Source: Oceanospirillaceae bacterium
GTDB taxonomy: Bacteria; Pseudomonadota; Gammaproteobacteria; Pseudomonadales; Balneatricaceae
Direction of reading: 5' to 3'
NCBI GenBank assembly: GCA_003523085.1
Contig: DPHD01000047.1
Location: 1 to 43,575, forward strand
DNA length: 43,575 nt
Shown: positions 7,476 through 15,673 of the stretch, in pieces
Layout: each line of letters begins with the position of its first letter
Position numbering within the stretch: position 1 is the stretch's first letter
Position numbers and translations under genes: made by a program
Notes under the pieces: model-generated
The model's database searches: none
Told to the model about the DNA's origin: nothing
The model's input: only the letters and a program-made list of their open reading frames with translations

Positions 7476-8333
7476 ATGTCCAATTACTTAAAAGGCCTGA
7501 TACTCACTACCTTAGGGGTGGTGATTTTGAGTTTTGACGGCCTACTTATTCGCCTTATTTCTGCAGAGTCTTTTGATTTATTGTTTTGGCGCGGACTGTT
7601 ACTCAGCCCTGCGGTCATGGTTTTGCTCATGTTACAGAAGTCCAAGGCATCTTGGTGGCCCCACGATGCTGCTGCCCTTCGATCTTCGGCGTTAATGGCC
7701 ATCACCACCATCACCTTCATCTTGGCCATCAATTTAAGCTCGGTAGCTAATGTGTTGGTGATCATTAGCTCTCAACCCTTGTTTGCGGCGCTGTTTGGCT
7801 GGTTACTACTCAAAGAAAAGCCTGCGCCGGTAACATGGCTAGCCATCGCGGTTTGTTTATTGGGGATCGGTTGGGTGCTTTGGGACTCATGGGGTGGGGC
7901 CCATTGGCTAGGTGATATGCTGGCCTTGGCTTGCTGTATTACTTTATCGGCAAAGTTTGTCAACGATCGTGCTGTGAGCCATAGAGACATGACTCCGGCG
8001 TTAATATCGGCGGGCTTAGTGGTGGCGTTTATTAGCTATTTTGCCGGCGACCCTATGGCGTTGTCTGGCAGCGATTGGGGCTATATGATTGCTTTATGTT
8101 TGATCATCAACCCATTGGCATTCTTCTTGATTACCTTGGGTCCCATGCGTATTCCTGCCGCAGAAGTGGGCATGTTAATGCTGCTAGAAACTGCCGCAGG
8201 CCCATTGTGGGTGTGGCTGGTACTCAGTGAGGAGCCCACCTCTGCAGCCTTACAGGGCGGCACTGTTGTGATTGCGACCTTGCTATTACATAGCATCTAC
8301 CAATGGCGCAAGAGCAAACTTGAGCTGGCCTAA
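7476..8333 (+). CDS. DMT-family permease (EamA domains)
   Basis: A 285-residue inner-membrane protein with about ten hydrophobic helices arranged as two EamA repeats (about residues 5-135 and 145-278). The conserved family flavour is visible: an early Gly-rich helix, a LISSQPLFAALFGWLLLKEKP segment at the end of repeat one, and a similar LLETAAGPLWVWLVLSEEP in repeat two. Family members export amino acids or other small metabolites; the substrate cannot be told. It starts 35 bases after the terminator of the cytochrome gene and converges on rep, the two stop codons overlapping in CTAA (8330-8333). Confidence 0.88.
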   Translation: MSNYLKGLILTTLGVVILSFDGLLIRLISAESFDLLFWRGLLLSPAVMVLLMLQKSKASWWPHDAAALRSSALMAITTITFILAINLSSVANVLVIISSQPLFAALFGWLLLKEKPAPVTWLAIAVCLLGIGWVLWDSWGGAHWLGDMLALACCITLSAKFVNDRAVSHRDMTPALISAGLVVAFISYFAGDPMALSGSDWGYMIALCLIINPLAFFLITLGPMRIPAAEVGMLMLLETAAGPLWVWLVLSEEPTSAALQGGTVVIATLLLHSIYQWRKSKLELA

Positions 8334-10348
8334 AAATCTTCGAACATGCCTTTTAAACCAGCCAATGTGGCCTGACCCTGGGCCACATTTTTGCTGGGGT
8401 CATCGTCGCCACGGCCTTGCCATTCTAAATCATCTTCTGGCAATTCATCTAGGAACCGGCTCGGTGAACACTCGATGAGTTCACCATATTGTTTGCGTTT
8501 ACGGGCCAAAGTGATAGCCAACGTTTGTTTGGCGCGGGTTATGCCCACATAGGCTAAGCGCCGCTCTTCTTCTACGTTACCTTCGTCCACTGCATTACGA
8601 TGGGGTAATAGCTCTTCTTCCATACCCATCAAAAACACATGGGGAAACTCCAACCCTTTGGCGGAATGCAGCGTCATCATCTGTACGCGGTCGGTTTCGT
8701 CTTCTTCTTGCTGGCGCTCTAGTAAGTCCATCAGCACCAAGCGCGCTACGGCATCGCCCATGTCGGCGTTGTCATTTTTTGCTACGGCTTTTTCTAGGGA
8801 GGTTTGCAAGGATGATATTAAGGTTTCTACGTTGGCCATACGTTTTTCTGCCATTGGCGGGCCACTAGAGGTTTGTAACAGCCAATCTTGATACTCCATA
8901 TCTCGCACCATTTGGCGCACGCTGGCAATGGGGTCTTCACGTTGAGACTTTTCTGATAACTGCTCTATCCAGGCTCCAAACTCTTTAACTCGGGTCAGTG
9001 CTGCACCACTAATGTACTGCTCTAAGCCCATTTCTTGGCAGGACCTAATCAGGCTTTCGCCACGCATATTGGCGTAATTAACCAGTTTCTCTAAGGTGGC
9101 TGCGCCAATTTCACGTCGTGGCGTATTCACAATGCGTAAAAAGGCGTTGTCGTCGGCTGGGTTGAGCAATATTTTGAGGTAGGCCATGATGTCCTTCACC
9201 TCGGTGCGAGAGAAAAACGATTGCCCACCACTCATCTTATACGGCACTTTGTAGGCCTGTAACTTAAGCTCCATCAACCGCGCTTGATGGTTGCCACGGT
9301 AAAGGATGGCAAAGTCCCTAAACTCGGCTTGGTTTTGCAACTGGAATTGCAGGATTTCTGTGGCAATACGTTCTGCCTCTGCGTCTTCGTTGCGGCAACT
9401 AATCACCCGTATGGGTTCACCAAAGGCTTTGTCACTCCACAGGGCTTTACTAAATTCGTGGGGGTTGTTGGCAATGAGTTGGTTGGCCACCTTAAGAATA
9501 CGGCCAGTGGAGCGGTAGTTTTGCTCTAACTTAATGACTTTTAGGGACGGGAAGTCGGCTTGCAGTTCGGCCAGATTCTCCGGCCTTGCGCCACGCCATG
9601 CGTAAATAGATTGGTCATCGTCGCCTACCACGGTAAAGTTGCTACACTGGCCGACCAATTGTTTAACTAACAAATATTGCGAACTGTTGGTATCTTGGTA
9701 TTCGTCTACCAACAAGTAACGCACTTTGTTTTGCCACTTTTCGAGGATTTCTGGCCGCGCTTTAAACAACTCCACGGGTTGTAAAATCAAGTCATCAAAA
9801 TCGACACCGTTATACAGCTTTAGGGTCTTTTGATAGGCTTCGTAGACGCGGGCTGCTAGCGCTTGTTCTGGACCATTGGCACCTGCCATGGCACGGGCCG
9901 GGCTAATGAGATCGTTTTTCCAGTTAGATATCTGGTGTTGTATCGGTTCGCAGGCGTCTTCGGCGGCCTCAAACTCTTTGTGGGTCAAGTCTTTGAGGAG
10001 TGCCAACACATCTTGCGAATCAAAAATGGAAAATCCAGGTTTGTAACCCAACGCCGTCACTTCTTTTCGAATAATGTTAAGGCCCAAGTTATGGAAGGTC
10101 GATACCGTCAGCCCTCGCCCTTCTTTACCTGTAACTAAAGTACCCACCCGCTCTTTCATCTCGCGGGCCGATTTATTAGTAAAGGTTAAGGCAATAATTT
10201 GATGGCCTTTAAGACCGCACTCACCGATTAAATAGGCAATTTTTTGGGTGATCACGCTGGTTTTTCCAGAGCCCGCTCCAGCCAATACCAATACCGGTCC
10301 GGTGATGGCTTCTAGGGCTTCTTGTTGACGGGGGTTAAGACGACTCAC
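8330..10348 (-). CDS. rep: ATP-dependent DNA helicase Rep
   Basis: A 672-residue superfamily 1A 3'-5' helicase that helps replication forks pass DNA-bound proteins. Visible motifs in order: N-terminal LNPRQQEAL (Q motif), Walker A AGAGSGKTSV, the LTFTNKSAREM segment, Walker B DEYQDTN, GDDDQSIYAWRGA, QNYRS, and MTLHSAKGLEF with VGITRAKQTL near the C-terminus. Length and the N-terminal start fit Rep (about 673 residues) better than UvrD. The start is GTG. Its stop overlaps that of the converging permease gene by four bases. comM lies upstream on the same strand with an 79-base gap. Confidence 0.95.
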   Translation of the reverse strand: MSRLNPRQQEALEAITGPVLVLAGAGSGKTSVITQKIAYLIGECGLKGHQIIALTFTNKSAREMKERVGTLVTGKEGRGLTVSTFHNLGLNIIRKEVTALGYKPGFSIFDSQDVLALLKDLTHKEFEAAEDACEPIQHQISNWKNDLISPARAMAGANGPEQALAARVYEAYQKTLKLYNGVDFDDLILQPVELFKARPEILEKWQNKVRYLLVDEYQDTNSSQYLLVKQLVGQCSNFTVVGDDDQSIYAWRGARPENLAELQADFPSLKVIKLEQNYRSTGRILKVANQLIANNPHEFSKALWSDKAFGEPIRVISCRNEDAEAERIATEILQFQLQNQAEFRDFAILYRGNHQARLMELKLQAYKVPYKMSGGQSFFSRTEVKDIMAYLKILLNPADDNAFLRIVNTPRREIGAATLEKLVNYANMRGESLIRSCQEMGLEQYISGAALTRVKEFGAWIEQLSEKSQREDPIASVRQMVRDMEYQDWLLQTSSGPPMAEKRMANVETLISSLQTSLEKAVAKNDNADMGDAVARLVLMDLLERQQEEDETDRVQMMTLHSAKGLEFPHVFLMGMEEELLPHRNAVDEGNVEEERRLAYVGITRAKQTLAITLARKRKQYGELIECSPSRFLDELPEDDLEWQGRGDDDPSKNVAQGQATLAGLKGMFEDF

Positions 10349-10427
10349 GGATATAAAGACTCTGGCACAGCATAATAAGACAAAAAATGAGCTGCGAATT
10401 ATAGGCCTTTTTAACCGAGGTTGCGCC

Positions 10428-11945
10428 CTATATTTGCTGAGACTCCTGACTCAACACATCTAACCTACGATAACTTAACGCTTCTAGTAGGTGGGTTTTC
10501 TGAATCTTGGCCGAGGCCTCTAGATCGGCAATGGTACGCGCAACTTTAAGCACTTTATGAATCCCCCTCGGTGAGATGTTTAACTTGGCAATGGCTTGGG
10601 ACAACAGTGCCGCCTCAGGTTTAAGCAATGCGGCATGGCGCTCTAGCTCCACCCCTGTGAGGTGCCCATTGAGTTGCCCGGCCCGTTTTAGTTGGATGGT
10701 TTGGGCCTCCAGCACTTGGGCCTTTGCTTGCGCTGTGGACAGGCCGGCTTGCGGTGACAGTAAGGCCTTAGTACTGGGCCGCTGTACGGCCACCTGCAGG
10801 TCAATGCGGTCCAACAGGGGCCCTGACAGACGTTGTAAGTAATTGGCGACCTTAGTGGGCGTACATCGGCAACTCACTAGGTCATCGCCATAGTAGCCAC
10901 AGGGGCAGGGGTTGGTGGCGGCGATAAGGCGGAAATTGGCTGGCAGGCGACTTTGATATGCCGCCCTAGAGACATGCACCTCGCCGCTTTCTAGTGGCTG
11001 CCTGAGGCCATCTAACACATAGCGTGGAAACTCTGCCAACTCATCTAAGAACAGCACCCCATGATGGGCTTGGCTTATTTCCCCTGGCCTAGGCATGCGG
11101 CCACCACCAACCAATGACACTGCTGATGCGCTATGGTGTGGCGCTCGCCAGGGTGGTTGACGCCAAGTTGCCGCATCAAACAGGCCTAAACTGGAATTGA
11201 TGGCCCCTAACTCCAACGCCTGGGCTTCGCTAAGGGGTGCTAGCAAGCCTCTTAATCGTTGCGCGAGCATGGTTTTACCGGTGCCCGGCGGCCCACACAT
11301 GAGCATATTATGATTACCTGCAGCGGCGATAATAAGGGCCCTTTTAGCTTGTTCTTGGCCACGTACATCAAGCAGCTCAAATGTCTGCGCAGGTATAGGT
11401 TTTGCTGCCGTAGGCCTGGGCATCTGTTGCTGTTCTGGGTACAGTAACCATTGGCTCAATTGATTTAAGTTGTGCGGGGCGATGACCTTGCTTTGTTGTG
11501 GCATCAACGCTTCCGCGGCATTAAGAGGTGCGACCACCATCACTCGATTGTTGGCTTGGCAGGCCATGGCTGCGCTCAAAATGGCAGGGCATGGGCGCAA
11601 GTCGGCGCTTAAGGCCAACTCTGCCACAAATTCGTAGGTTTTTACTTCTTCAATGGGTAATTGGCCGCTGGCGGCTAACAAACCAACGGCAATGGCCAGG
11701 TCAAAACGGCCACCTTCTTTAGGTAAGTCTGCAGGGGCTAGGTTAATGGTAATGCGCTTGGTAGGGAACTCGAAGCCGGCATTGAGTATGGCACTGCGTA
11801 CACGGTCTTTGCTTTCGCGCACTGCTGTTTCTGGCAAACCCACAATAGTTAAGGCCGGTAAACCACCACTAAGGTGAGTTTCTACACTCACCAAGGGGGC
11901 TTCAATACCGACATAGGCTCGGCTGTAAGTAACTGCATAAGACAT
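10428..11945 (-). CDS. comM: ComM/YifB family AAA+ ATPase
   Basis: A 505-residue magnesium-chelatase-like AAA+ protein. The N-terminal domain (about 1-170) begins with GIEAPLVSVETHLSGGLPALTIVGLPE. Walker A is GPPGTGKTMLA near residue 220, Walker B is VLFLDELAEF, and a cysteine cluster (NPCPCGYYGD...CRC) near 350 is usual for the family. In naturally competent bacteria ComM is a hexameric helicase that promotes branch migration during integration of transformed DNA. AAGGAA supports the ATG. It is divergent from glnK, as recalled for Pseudomonas. Confidence 0.93.
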   Translation of the reverse strand: MSYAVTYSRAYVGIEAPLVSVETHLSGGLPALTIVGLPETAVRESKDRVRSAILNAGFEFPTKRITINLAPADLPKEGGRFDLAIAVGLLAASGQLPIEEVKTYEFVAELALSADLRPCPAILSAAMACQANNRVMVVAPLNAAEALMPQQSKVIAPHNLNQLSQWLLYPEQQQMPRPTAAKPIPAQTFELLDVRGQEQAKRALIIAAAGNHNMLMCGPPGTGKTMLAQRLRGLLAPLSEAQALELGAINSSLGLFDAATWRQPPWRAPHHSASAVSLVGGGRMPRPGEISQAHHGVLFLDELAEFPRYVLDGLRQPLESGEVHVSRAAYQSRLPANFRLIAATNPCPCGYYGDDLVSCRCTPTKVANYLQRLSGPLLDRIDLQVAVQRPSTKALLSPQAGLSTAQAKAQVLEAQTIQLKRAGQLNGHLTGVELERHAALLKPEAALLSQAIAKLNISPRGIHKVLKVARTIADLEASAKIQKTHLLEALSYRRLDVLSQESQQI

Positions 11946-12009
11946 TGCCTTTCCTTGGCGAGGGATTCATGTGGATTAAGTCTAGCAGTTGATTTACAAC
12001 ACGCATTAA

Positions 12010-12026
12010 CGCACTTAATCAGTGCG
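12010..12026 (+). promoter_or_regulatory. NtrC-like binding site upstream of glnK
   Basis: CGCACT-N5-AGTGCG is a perfect 17-bp dyad containing the GCACY-N5-RGTGC pattern of NtrC sites. It lies about 115 bases upstream of a sigma-54 promoter, a normal enhancer distance. Binding is inferred from pattern and position. Confidence 0.65.
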
Positions 12027-12127
12027 ATTTTTTTGCTAGCGCGCCCTTTTGGGGCCACTGGCTCGCTAGGCAGTGGCTAAATAGTGGATATTGGCCGTAT
12101 TTCGCCCCATTTACCCCACTTCAAGTT

Positions 12128-12141
12128 GGCACAATCCATGC
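12128..12141 (+). promoter_or_regulatory. Sigma-54 promoter of glnK
   Basis: TTGGCACAATCCATGCA has the invariant GG (12128-12129) and GC (12140-12141) separated by exactly ten bases, with the TGGCAC -24 element perfect. Transcription would start near 12153, about 48 bases before the glnK start codon. With the NtrC-like dyad upstream this indicates induction under nitrogen limitation. Confidence 0.8.
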
Positions 12142-12200
12142 AAACCCCTATGCTATACCATAGTTCGATTATTTAATTTATCAGTGCAAAGGAATACCCC

Positions 12201-12539
12201 ATGAAATTGGTTAGCGCAATCATCAAACCTTTTAAACTAGACGACGTACGAGAAGCCCTGTCGGATATGGGTGTGCAAGGCGTCACCGTAACTGAAGTCA
12301 AAGGTTTTGGCCGCCAAAAGGGTCACACCGAACTCTACCGTGGGGCGGAATACGTGGTCGACTTTTTACCTAAAGTGAAAATTGAAGCCGCTGTAGACGA
12401 CGAGCTAGTTGACCAGGTGATCGAGGCGATTAGCAACTCGGCTAACACCGGCAAGATTGGTGACGGCAAGATTTTTGTAGTTAATTTAGAGCAAGCCATG
12501 CGCATACGTACAGGTGAAACGGGCCCAGACGCCTTATAA
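12201..12539 (+). CDS. glnK: Nitrogen regulatory protein P-II (GlnK type)
   Basis: A 112-residue P-II signalling protein, the standard length. It begins MKLVSAIIKPFKLDDVREAL; the T-loop carries the uridylylation residue Tyr51 in LYRGAEYVVDF, and the C-terminal signature TGKIGDGKIFV is complete. P-II trimers sense 2-oxoglutarate, ATP/ADP and the uridylylation state, and control NtrB, glutamine synthetase adenylylation and the ammonium channel. AAAGGA precedes the ATG. The sigma-54 promoter and NtrC-like site support the GlnK (nitrogen-induced) assignment rather than constitutive GlnB. Unusually, amt does not follow; it is about 30 kb away at 42206-43519. Confidence 0.92.
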   Translation: MKLVSAIIKPFKLDDVREALSDMGVQGVTVTEVKGFGRQKGHTELYRGAEYVVDFLPKVKIEAAVDDELVDQVIEAISNSANTGKIGDGKIFVVNLEQAMRIRTGETGPDAL

Positions 12540-12565
12540 AGCTCTAAAACCCCCTAAAACAGACT

Positions 12566-12593
12566 CTTTTTAGCTTAATTTAGTGCTAAAAAG
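12566..12593 (+). terminator. Hairpin after glnK, probable weak terminator
   Basis: CTTTTTAGC (12566-12574) and GCTAAAAAG (12585-12593) form a 9-bp AT-rich stem with a 10-base loop, 27 bases after the glnK stop. The lack of a GC-rich core and T-run makes it a weak terminator at best. Confidence 0.4.
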
Positions 12594-12740
12594 TATGTAG
12601 GGTTTAATGACGACTATTTATCTTGTATATTATGGCAACCTATTTATAGCAGAATGAAAAAAGTCTTCTATAATTTTTGTTGGAAAGCACAAACATAAAA
12701 ACGTGGTATCAGCCACAATACTAAAGAGTTGTCGACAAAA

Positions 12741-13247
12741 ATGAGATACGCCGGTTTTAGAGGGGAGTTCGTACTGGGCCTGGTCGCGTGCGCGGCCATC
12801 CTTTGTGTTGCCTTATATATGGAATTTGCTATGGGCCTAGACCCGTGCATGTTATGTATGAGCCAACGCTTTGTTTACCTAGGCTTGGCCTTTGTATTTA
12901 TGCTGGGCGCCTTACACAACCCCTACTTTGGTGGCCACAAGCGTTATGGCTTCTTACTCCTGCTCTTGAGTCTAATTGGCCTCGGCCTGGCTAGCCGGCA
13001 ACTGTATTTACAAAGCCTACCCGCCGACCTAGTACCCGCTTGCGGCCCTAGCTTTAGCTATATGGTAGATGCATTTCCGTTTACAGAAGTATTAATGACC
13101 ATGATTAAGGGTTCCGGCTCTTGTGCCGAAGTTCAATGGTCATTTTTAGGTTTGTCGATTGCAGGCTGGAGCTTTGTACTGTTCAGCGGCTTAAGCCTCT
13201 TTAACTTGCGATTAACCTTGGTGCGCACCAAAATCTTATTGGTTTAA
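12741..13247 (+). CDS. dsbB: Disulfide bond formation protein B
   Basis: A 168-residue four-helix inner-membrane quinone reductase that reoxidises DsbA. The first periplasmic loop has the CxxC pair at Cys36/Cys39 (DPCMLCMSQR), and the second loop has the other two cysteines (PACGPS and GSCAEV). I chose the ATG at 12741 over the TTG at 12729 because AAAGAG is well placed and family proteins begin close to the first helix. No dsbA is nearby. Its stop codon overlaps that of the converging pgpA (TTAA at 13244-13247). Confidence 0.9.
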   Translation: MRYAGFRGEFVLGLVACAAILCVALYMEFAMGLDPCMLCMSQRFVYLGLAFVFMLGALHNPYFGGHKRYGFLLLLLSLIGLGLASRQLYLQSLPADLVPACGPSFSYMVDAFPFTEVLMTMIKGSGSCAEVQWSFLGLSIAGWSFVLFSGLSLFNLRLTLVRTKILLV

Positions 13248-13720
13248 AAGTACCACGCCAAGCATTGCAGCACCGCGGCAGCCATAACCCCGGCGATCAC
13301 ATCGTCGAGCATAATACCAAACCCACCTGCCACTTTTTTGTCAATCCAGTTGATCGGCCAAGGTTTGGCTATATCAAAAATACGAAACAATACAAAGCCC
13401 ACTAAGATCCACACCCAGCCTGCGGGTGCTGCAATCATAGTGATCCAAAAACCTACAAACTCGTCCCACACAATGCCGCCATGGTCATGCACGCCTAAGT
13501 CTTCTGCAGTTTTACCACACAGATATATACCGACCACCCCAGTCACCAAAAGCATCAATAAATACAGCTCTAAACTTAGGTAAGACAAAGGCACGTATAA
13601 CGCCACCGCTGCTAATGTGCCAAAGGTGCCTGGGGCTTTAGGCGCAGCGCCGCTGCCCAAGCCAAATGCCAACACATGGATAGGATTGCGCCAGTTAGGT
13701 TTTACTTTTACATTACTCAC
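13244..13720 (-). CDS. pgpA: Phosphatidylglycerophosphatase A
   Basis: A 158-residue membrane phosphatase that makes phosphatidylglycerol from its phosphate. Family features are visible: GFGSG-like LAFGLGSGAAPKAPGTFGTL near the N-terminus, HDHGGIVWDEFVGFWI in the middle and DDVIAGV near the end, with hydrophobic helices between them. It starts at GTG with AAGGAG ten bases upstream; that site lies just downstream of the thiL stop. It is the last gene of the nrdR-rib-nusB-thiL operon. Confidence 0.92.
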   Translation of the reverse strand: MSNVKVKPNWRNPIHVLAFGLGSGAAPKAPGTFGTLAAVALYVPLSYLSLELYLLMLLVTGVVGIYLCGKTAEDLGVHDHGGIVWDEFVGFWITMIAAPAGWVWILVGFVLFRIFDIAKPWPINWIDKKVAGGFGIMLDDVIAGVMAAAVLQCLAWYF

Positions 13721-13734
13721 GCTTGGTGATCTCC

Positions 13735-14682
13735 TTAGAAGTGTTGATAGCCACTTTGGGGTTTATATTCAGCACCATCGCTGTGCCAAATTCTACACCC
13801 CAACTCGCCGCCAATAGTACCAATCATAGTAATCGGCACAGCACTGTCTTGGGCGTAGGTTAAGGCGCTGGCCAGGTGGGCTTGCGGCAAGGTAAAACAC
13901 AGCTCAAAGTCTTCGCCACCGCTGGCGGCATAGTCTTGAGCTTGAGCTTTGGCTACTTGCTCTACCAAGGCTGCCGACAAAGGCAGTTGCTCGAGTTGTA
14001 GGTCGGCGCCACAGGCGCTGGCTTTGAGTATGTGGCCTAGGTCCTGGACTAAGCCGTCGGACACATCCACGCAGGCGCTAGCTTTGTGACGCAGCCACTG
14101 CCCCAAGGCCAACCGCGGTGTAGGTTGCCAATAACGCTGCGCCAAGTAGCCTTGGGCTTGGCGGTTGGTTTGCATCAGCTGCAAGCCTGCCGCCGAGTCA
14201 CCTAAACTGCCAGACACCAATATAGCGTCTCCAATGTTGGCGCCGCTACGGGTCAAGGCTGCGCCTGTAGGAGCCCAGCCCATGACATGAATGCTAATGC
14301 TCAAGGGGCCCTTAGTGGTATCGCCACCGGCCAAGCTAATGCCACAGGCTTGCGCTTGAGTAGCTAAGCCTTGGCTAAAGTCAGCCAGCCACTCTGGGTC
14401 GGCATGGGGCAAGGTTAAACATAAGTTAAACCACGCTGGAGTCGCCCCCATAGCAGCCAAGTCACTGACGCTTGCGGCTAAACAACGGTGGGCAATTTGA
14501 TGGGCTTTCATGTCGGCAAAAAAGTGGGTGCCGGCAAGCAAGGTGTCACTAGAGACGGCTAACTGACAGCCTTGGGGTATATCTAGTGTGGCGCAATCAT
14601 CACCAATGCCAAGCGACATGACCGGCCCAGCTCGAAGTTCTGGGCGGTCAAAATAGCGCTTGATGAGATCAAATTCGCCCAT
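13735..14682 (-). CDS. thiL: Thiamine-monophosphate kinase
   Basis: A 315-residue kinase for the last step to thiamine diphosphate. It begins GEFDLIKRYF as in E. coli ThiL, followed by GIGDDCATLD, SDTLLAGTHFF, SVSDLAAMGATP, a glycine-rich LAGGDTTKGPL, and DVSDGLVQDLGHI, all characteristic ATP/Mg-binding segments of the PurM-like fold. The ATG at 14682 matches family starts; a GTG three codons further upstream is possible. It lies 17 bases after nusB and 14 before pgpA. Confidence 0.92.
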   Translation of the reverse strand: MGEFDLIKRYFDRPELRAGPVMSLGIGDDCATLDIPQGCQLAVSSDTLLAGTHFFADMKAHQIAHRCLAASVSDLAAMGATPAWFNLCLTLPHADPEWLADFSQGLATQAQACGISLAGGDTTKGPLSISIHVMGWAPTGAALTRSGANIGDAILVSGSLGDSAAGLQLMQTNRQAQGYLAQRYWQPTPRLALGQWLRHKASACVDVSDGLVQDLGHILKASACGADLQLEQLPLSAALVEQVAKAQAQDYAASGGEDFELCFTLPQAHLASALTYAQDSAVPITMIGTIGGELGCRIWHSDGAEYKPQSGYQHF

Positions 14683-14699
14683 GGGAATCACAGGCTAGG

Positions 14700-15161
14700 T
14701 TAACGCGATGGTGCGCTTTTTTTAGCAGCAATTTCTACCGCTCTGTGCTCAATGGCAAGCTTGTCTAAAATACCATTAACGTATTTATGGCCATCGGTAG
14801 CGCCAAATACTTTACCTAGCTCGATACATTCATTGATCACTACGCGGTAGGGTACAGCCACTGAGTCGGTCAATTCAAATGCACCCAAACGCAAAACGAC
14901 AAGCTCAATTGGATCTAGCTCGGCTAGCTTACGGTCTAAGTGTTGCTCAATCATGCTGTCGAGGGTTTCTGTTTGCGCTGCTACTCCACGCAACAGCTGG
15001 CCAAACATGCGTTTGTCTGCATTTTTAAAGTCTTGATCAGCCAAGAACTGGGCCTGCACTTCAACCGCGCTAGCGCCGTTCATGTGCATTGAATACAAGG
15101 CCTGTAGCGCCAATTCTCTGGCACCACGGCGACGGTCTGGACGACCTTTAGTTACGCTCAT
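14700..15161 (-). CDS. nusB: Transcription antitermination factor NusB
   Basis: A 153-residue all-helical RNA-binding protein that joins NusE (S10) on boxA of rRNA leaders. The N-terminal Arg-rich stretch (RRRGARELALQALYSMHMNG) and the C-terminal VPYRVVINECIELGKVFG-x-TDGHKYVNGILDKLA are the standard signatures. The ATG directly follows the ribH stop (TAAATG), suggesting coupled translation. Confidence 0.95.
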   Translation of the reverse strand: MSVTKGRPDRRRGARELALQALYSMHMNGASAVEVQAQFLADQDFKNADKRMFGQLLRGVAAQTETLDSMIEQHLDRKLAELDPIELVVLRLGAFELTDSVAVPYRVVINECIELGKVFGATDGHKYVNGILDKLAIEHRAVEIAAKKSAPSR

Positions 15162-15635
15162 TTATGCCTCTAGTTGACGAAGTAGGCTAACCATTTCTAA
15201 AGCAGACATAGCGGCTTCTTCGCCTTTGTTGCCCGCTTTAGTGCCACTGCGCTCAATGGCTTGCTCAATGGAATTGACCGTGAGAACGCCATTGGCGACT
15301 GGAATATTATATTCCAAGCCAACTTTGCTGATGCCCGAAGAAGCTTCGCCAGACACGTATTCAAAGTGCGGCGTACCACCACGGATCACCGCACCCAAGG
15401 TAATGATGGCGTCATCTTTACCTTGTTGGGCAATTTTTTGTACGGCCAAAGGAATTTCAAATGCACCTGGTACCCGTACCACACGGATCTTATCGGCATC
15501 AACACCGTGGCGCTTAAGCGTGTCTAAAGCACCATCCACTAGGCTTTCAACTACAAAAGCGTTAAACCGGCCTACCACTAGTGTGTAGTGACCGTTGGCG
15601 TCGTTAAAACGACCTTCAATATGAGTAACAGACAT
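15162..15635 (-). CDS. ribH: 6,7-dimethyl-8-ribityllumazine synthase
   Basis: A 157-residue lumazine synthase, which condenses the RibB product (3,4-dihydroxybutanone 4-phosphate) with the pyrimidine from RibD. Substrate-binding features include VVGRFNAFV near the N-terminus, VPGAFEIPLA, and LGAVIRGGTPHFEYVSGEAS with the catalytic His. Length is normal. It sits between ribB and nusB in the operon. Riboflavin synthase (ribE), which uses its product, is not in this window. Confidence 0.95.
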   Translation of the reverse strand: MSVTHIEGRFNDANGHYTLVVGRFNAFVVESLVDGALDTLKRHGVDADKIRVVRVPGAFEIPLAVQKIAQQGKDDAIITLGAVIRGGTPHFEYVSGEASSGISKVGLEYNIPVANGVLTVNSIEQAIERSGTKAGNKGEEAAMSALEMVSLLRQLEA

Positions 15636-15673
15636 AGGTTTTCCCTCTATAATTCCTGCCGCAACTGGTTTAA

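Noticed and set aside
15226..15588. Long open frame opposite ribH (120 codons)
   Set aside because: Lies wholly antisense within a clear conserved gene; no ribosome binding site or family resemblance.
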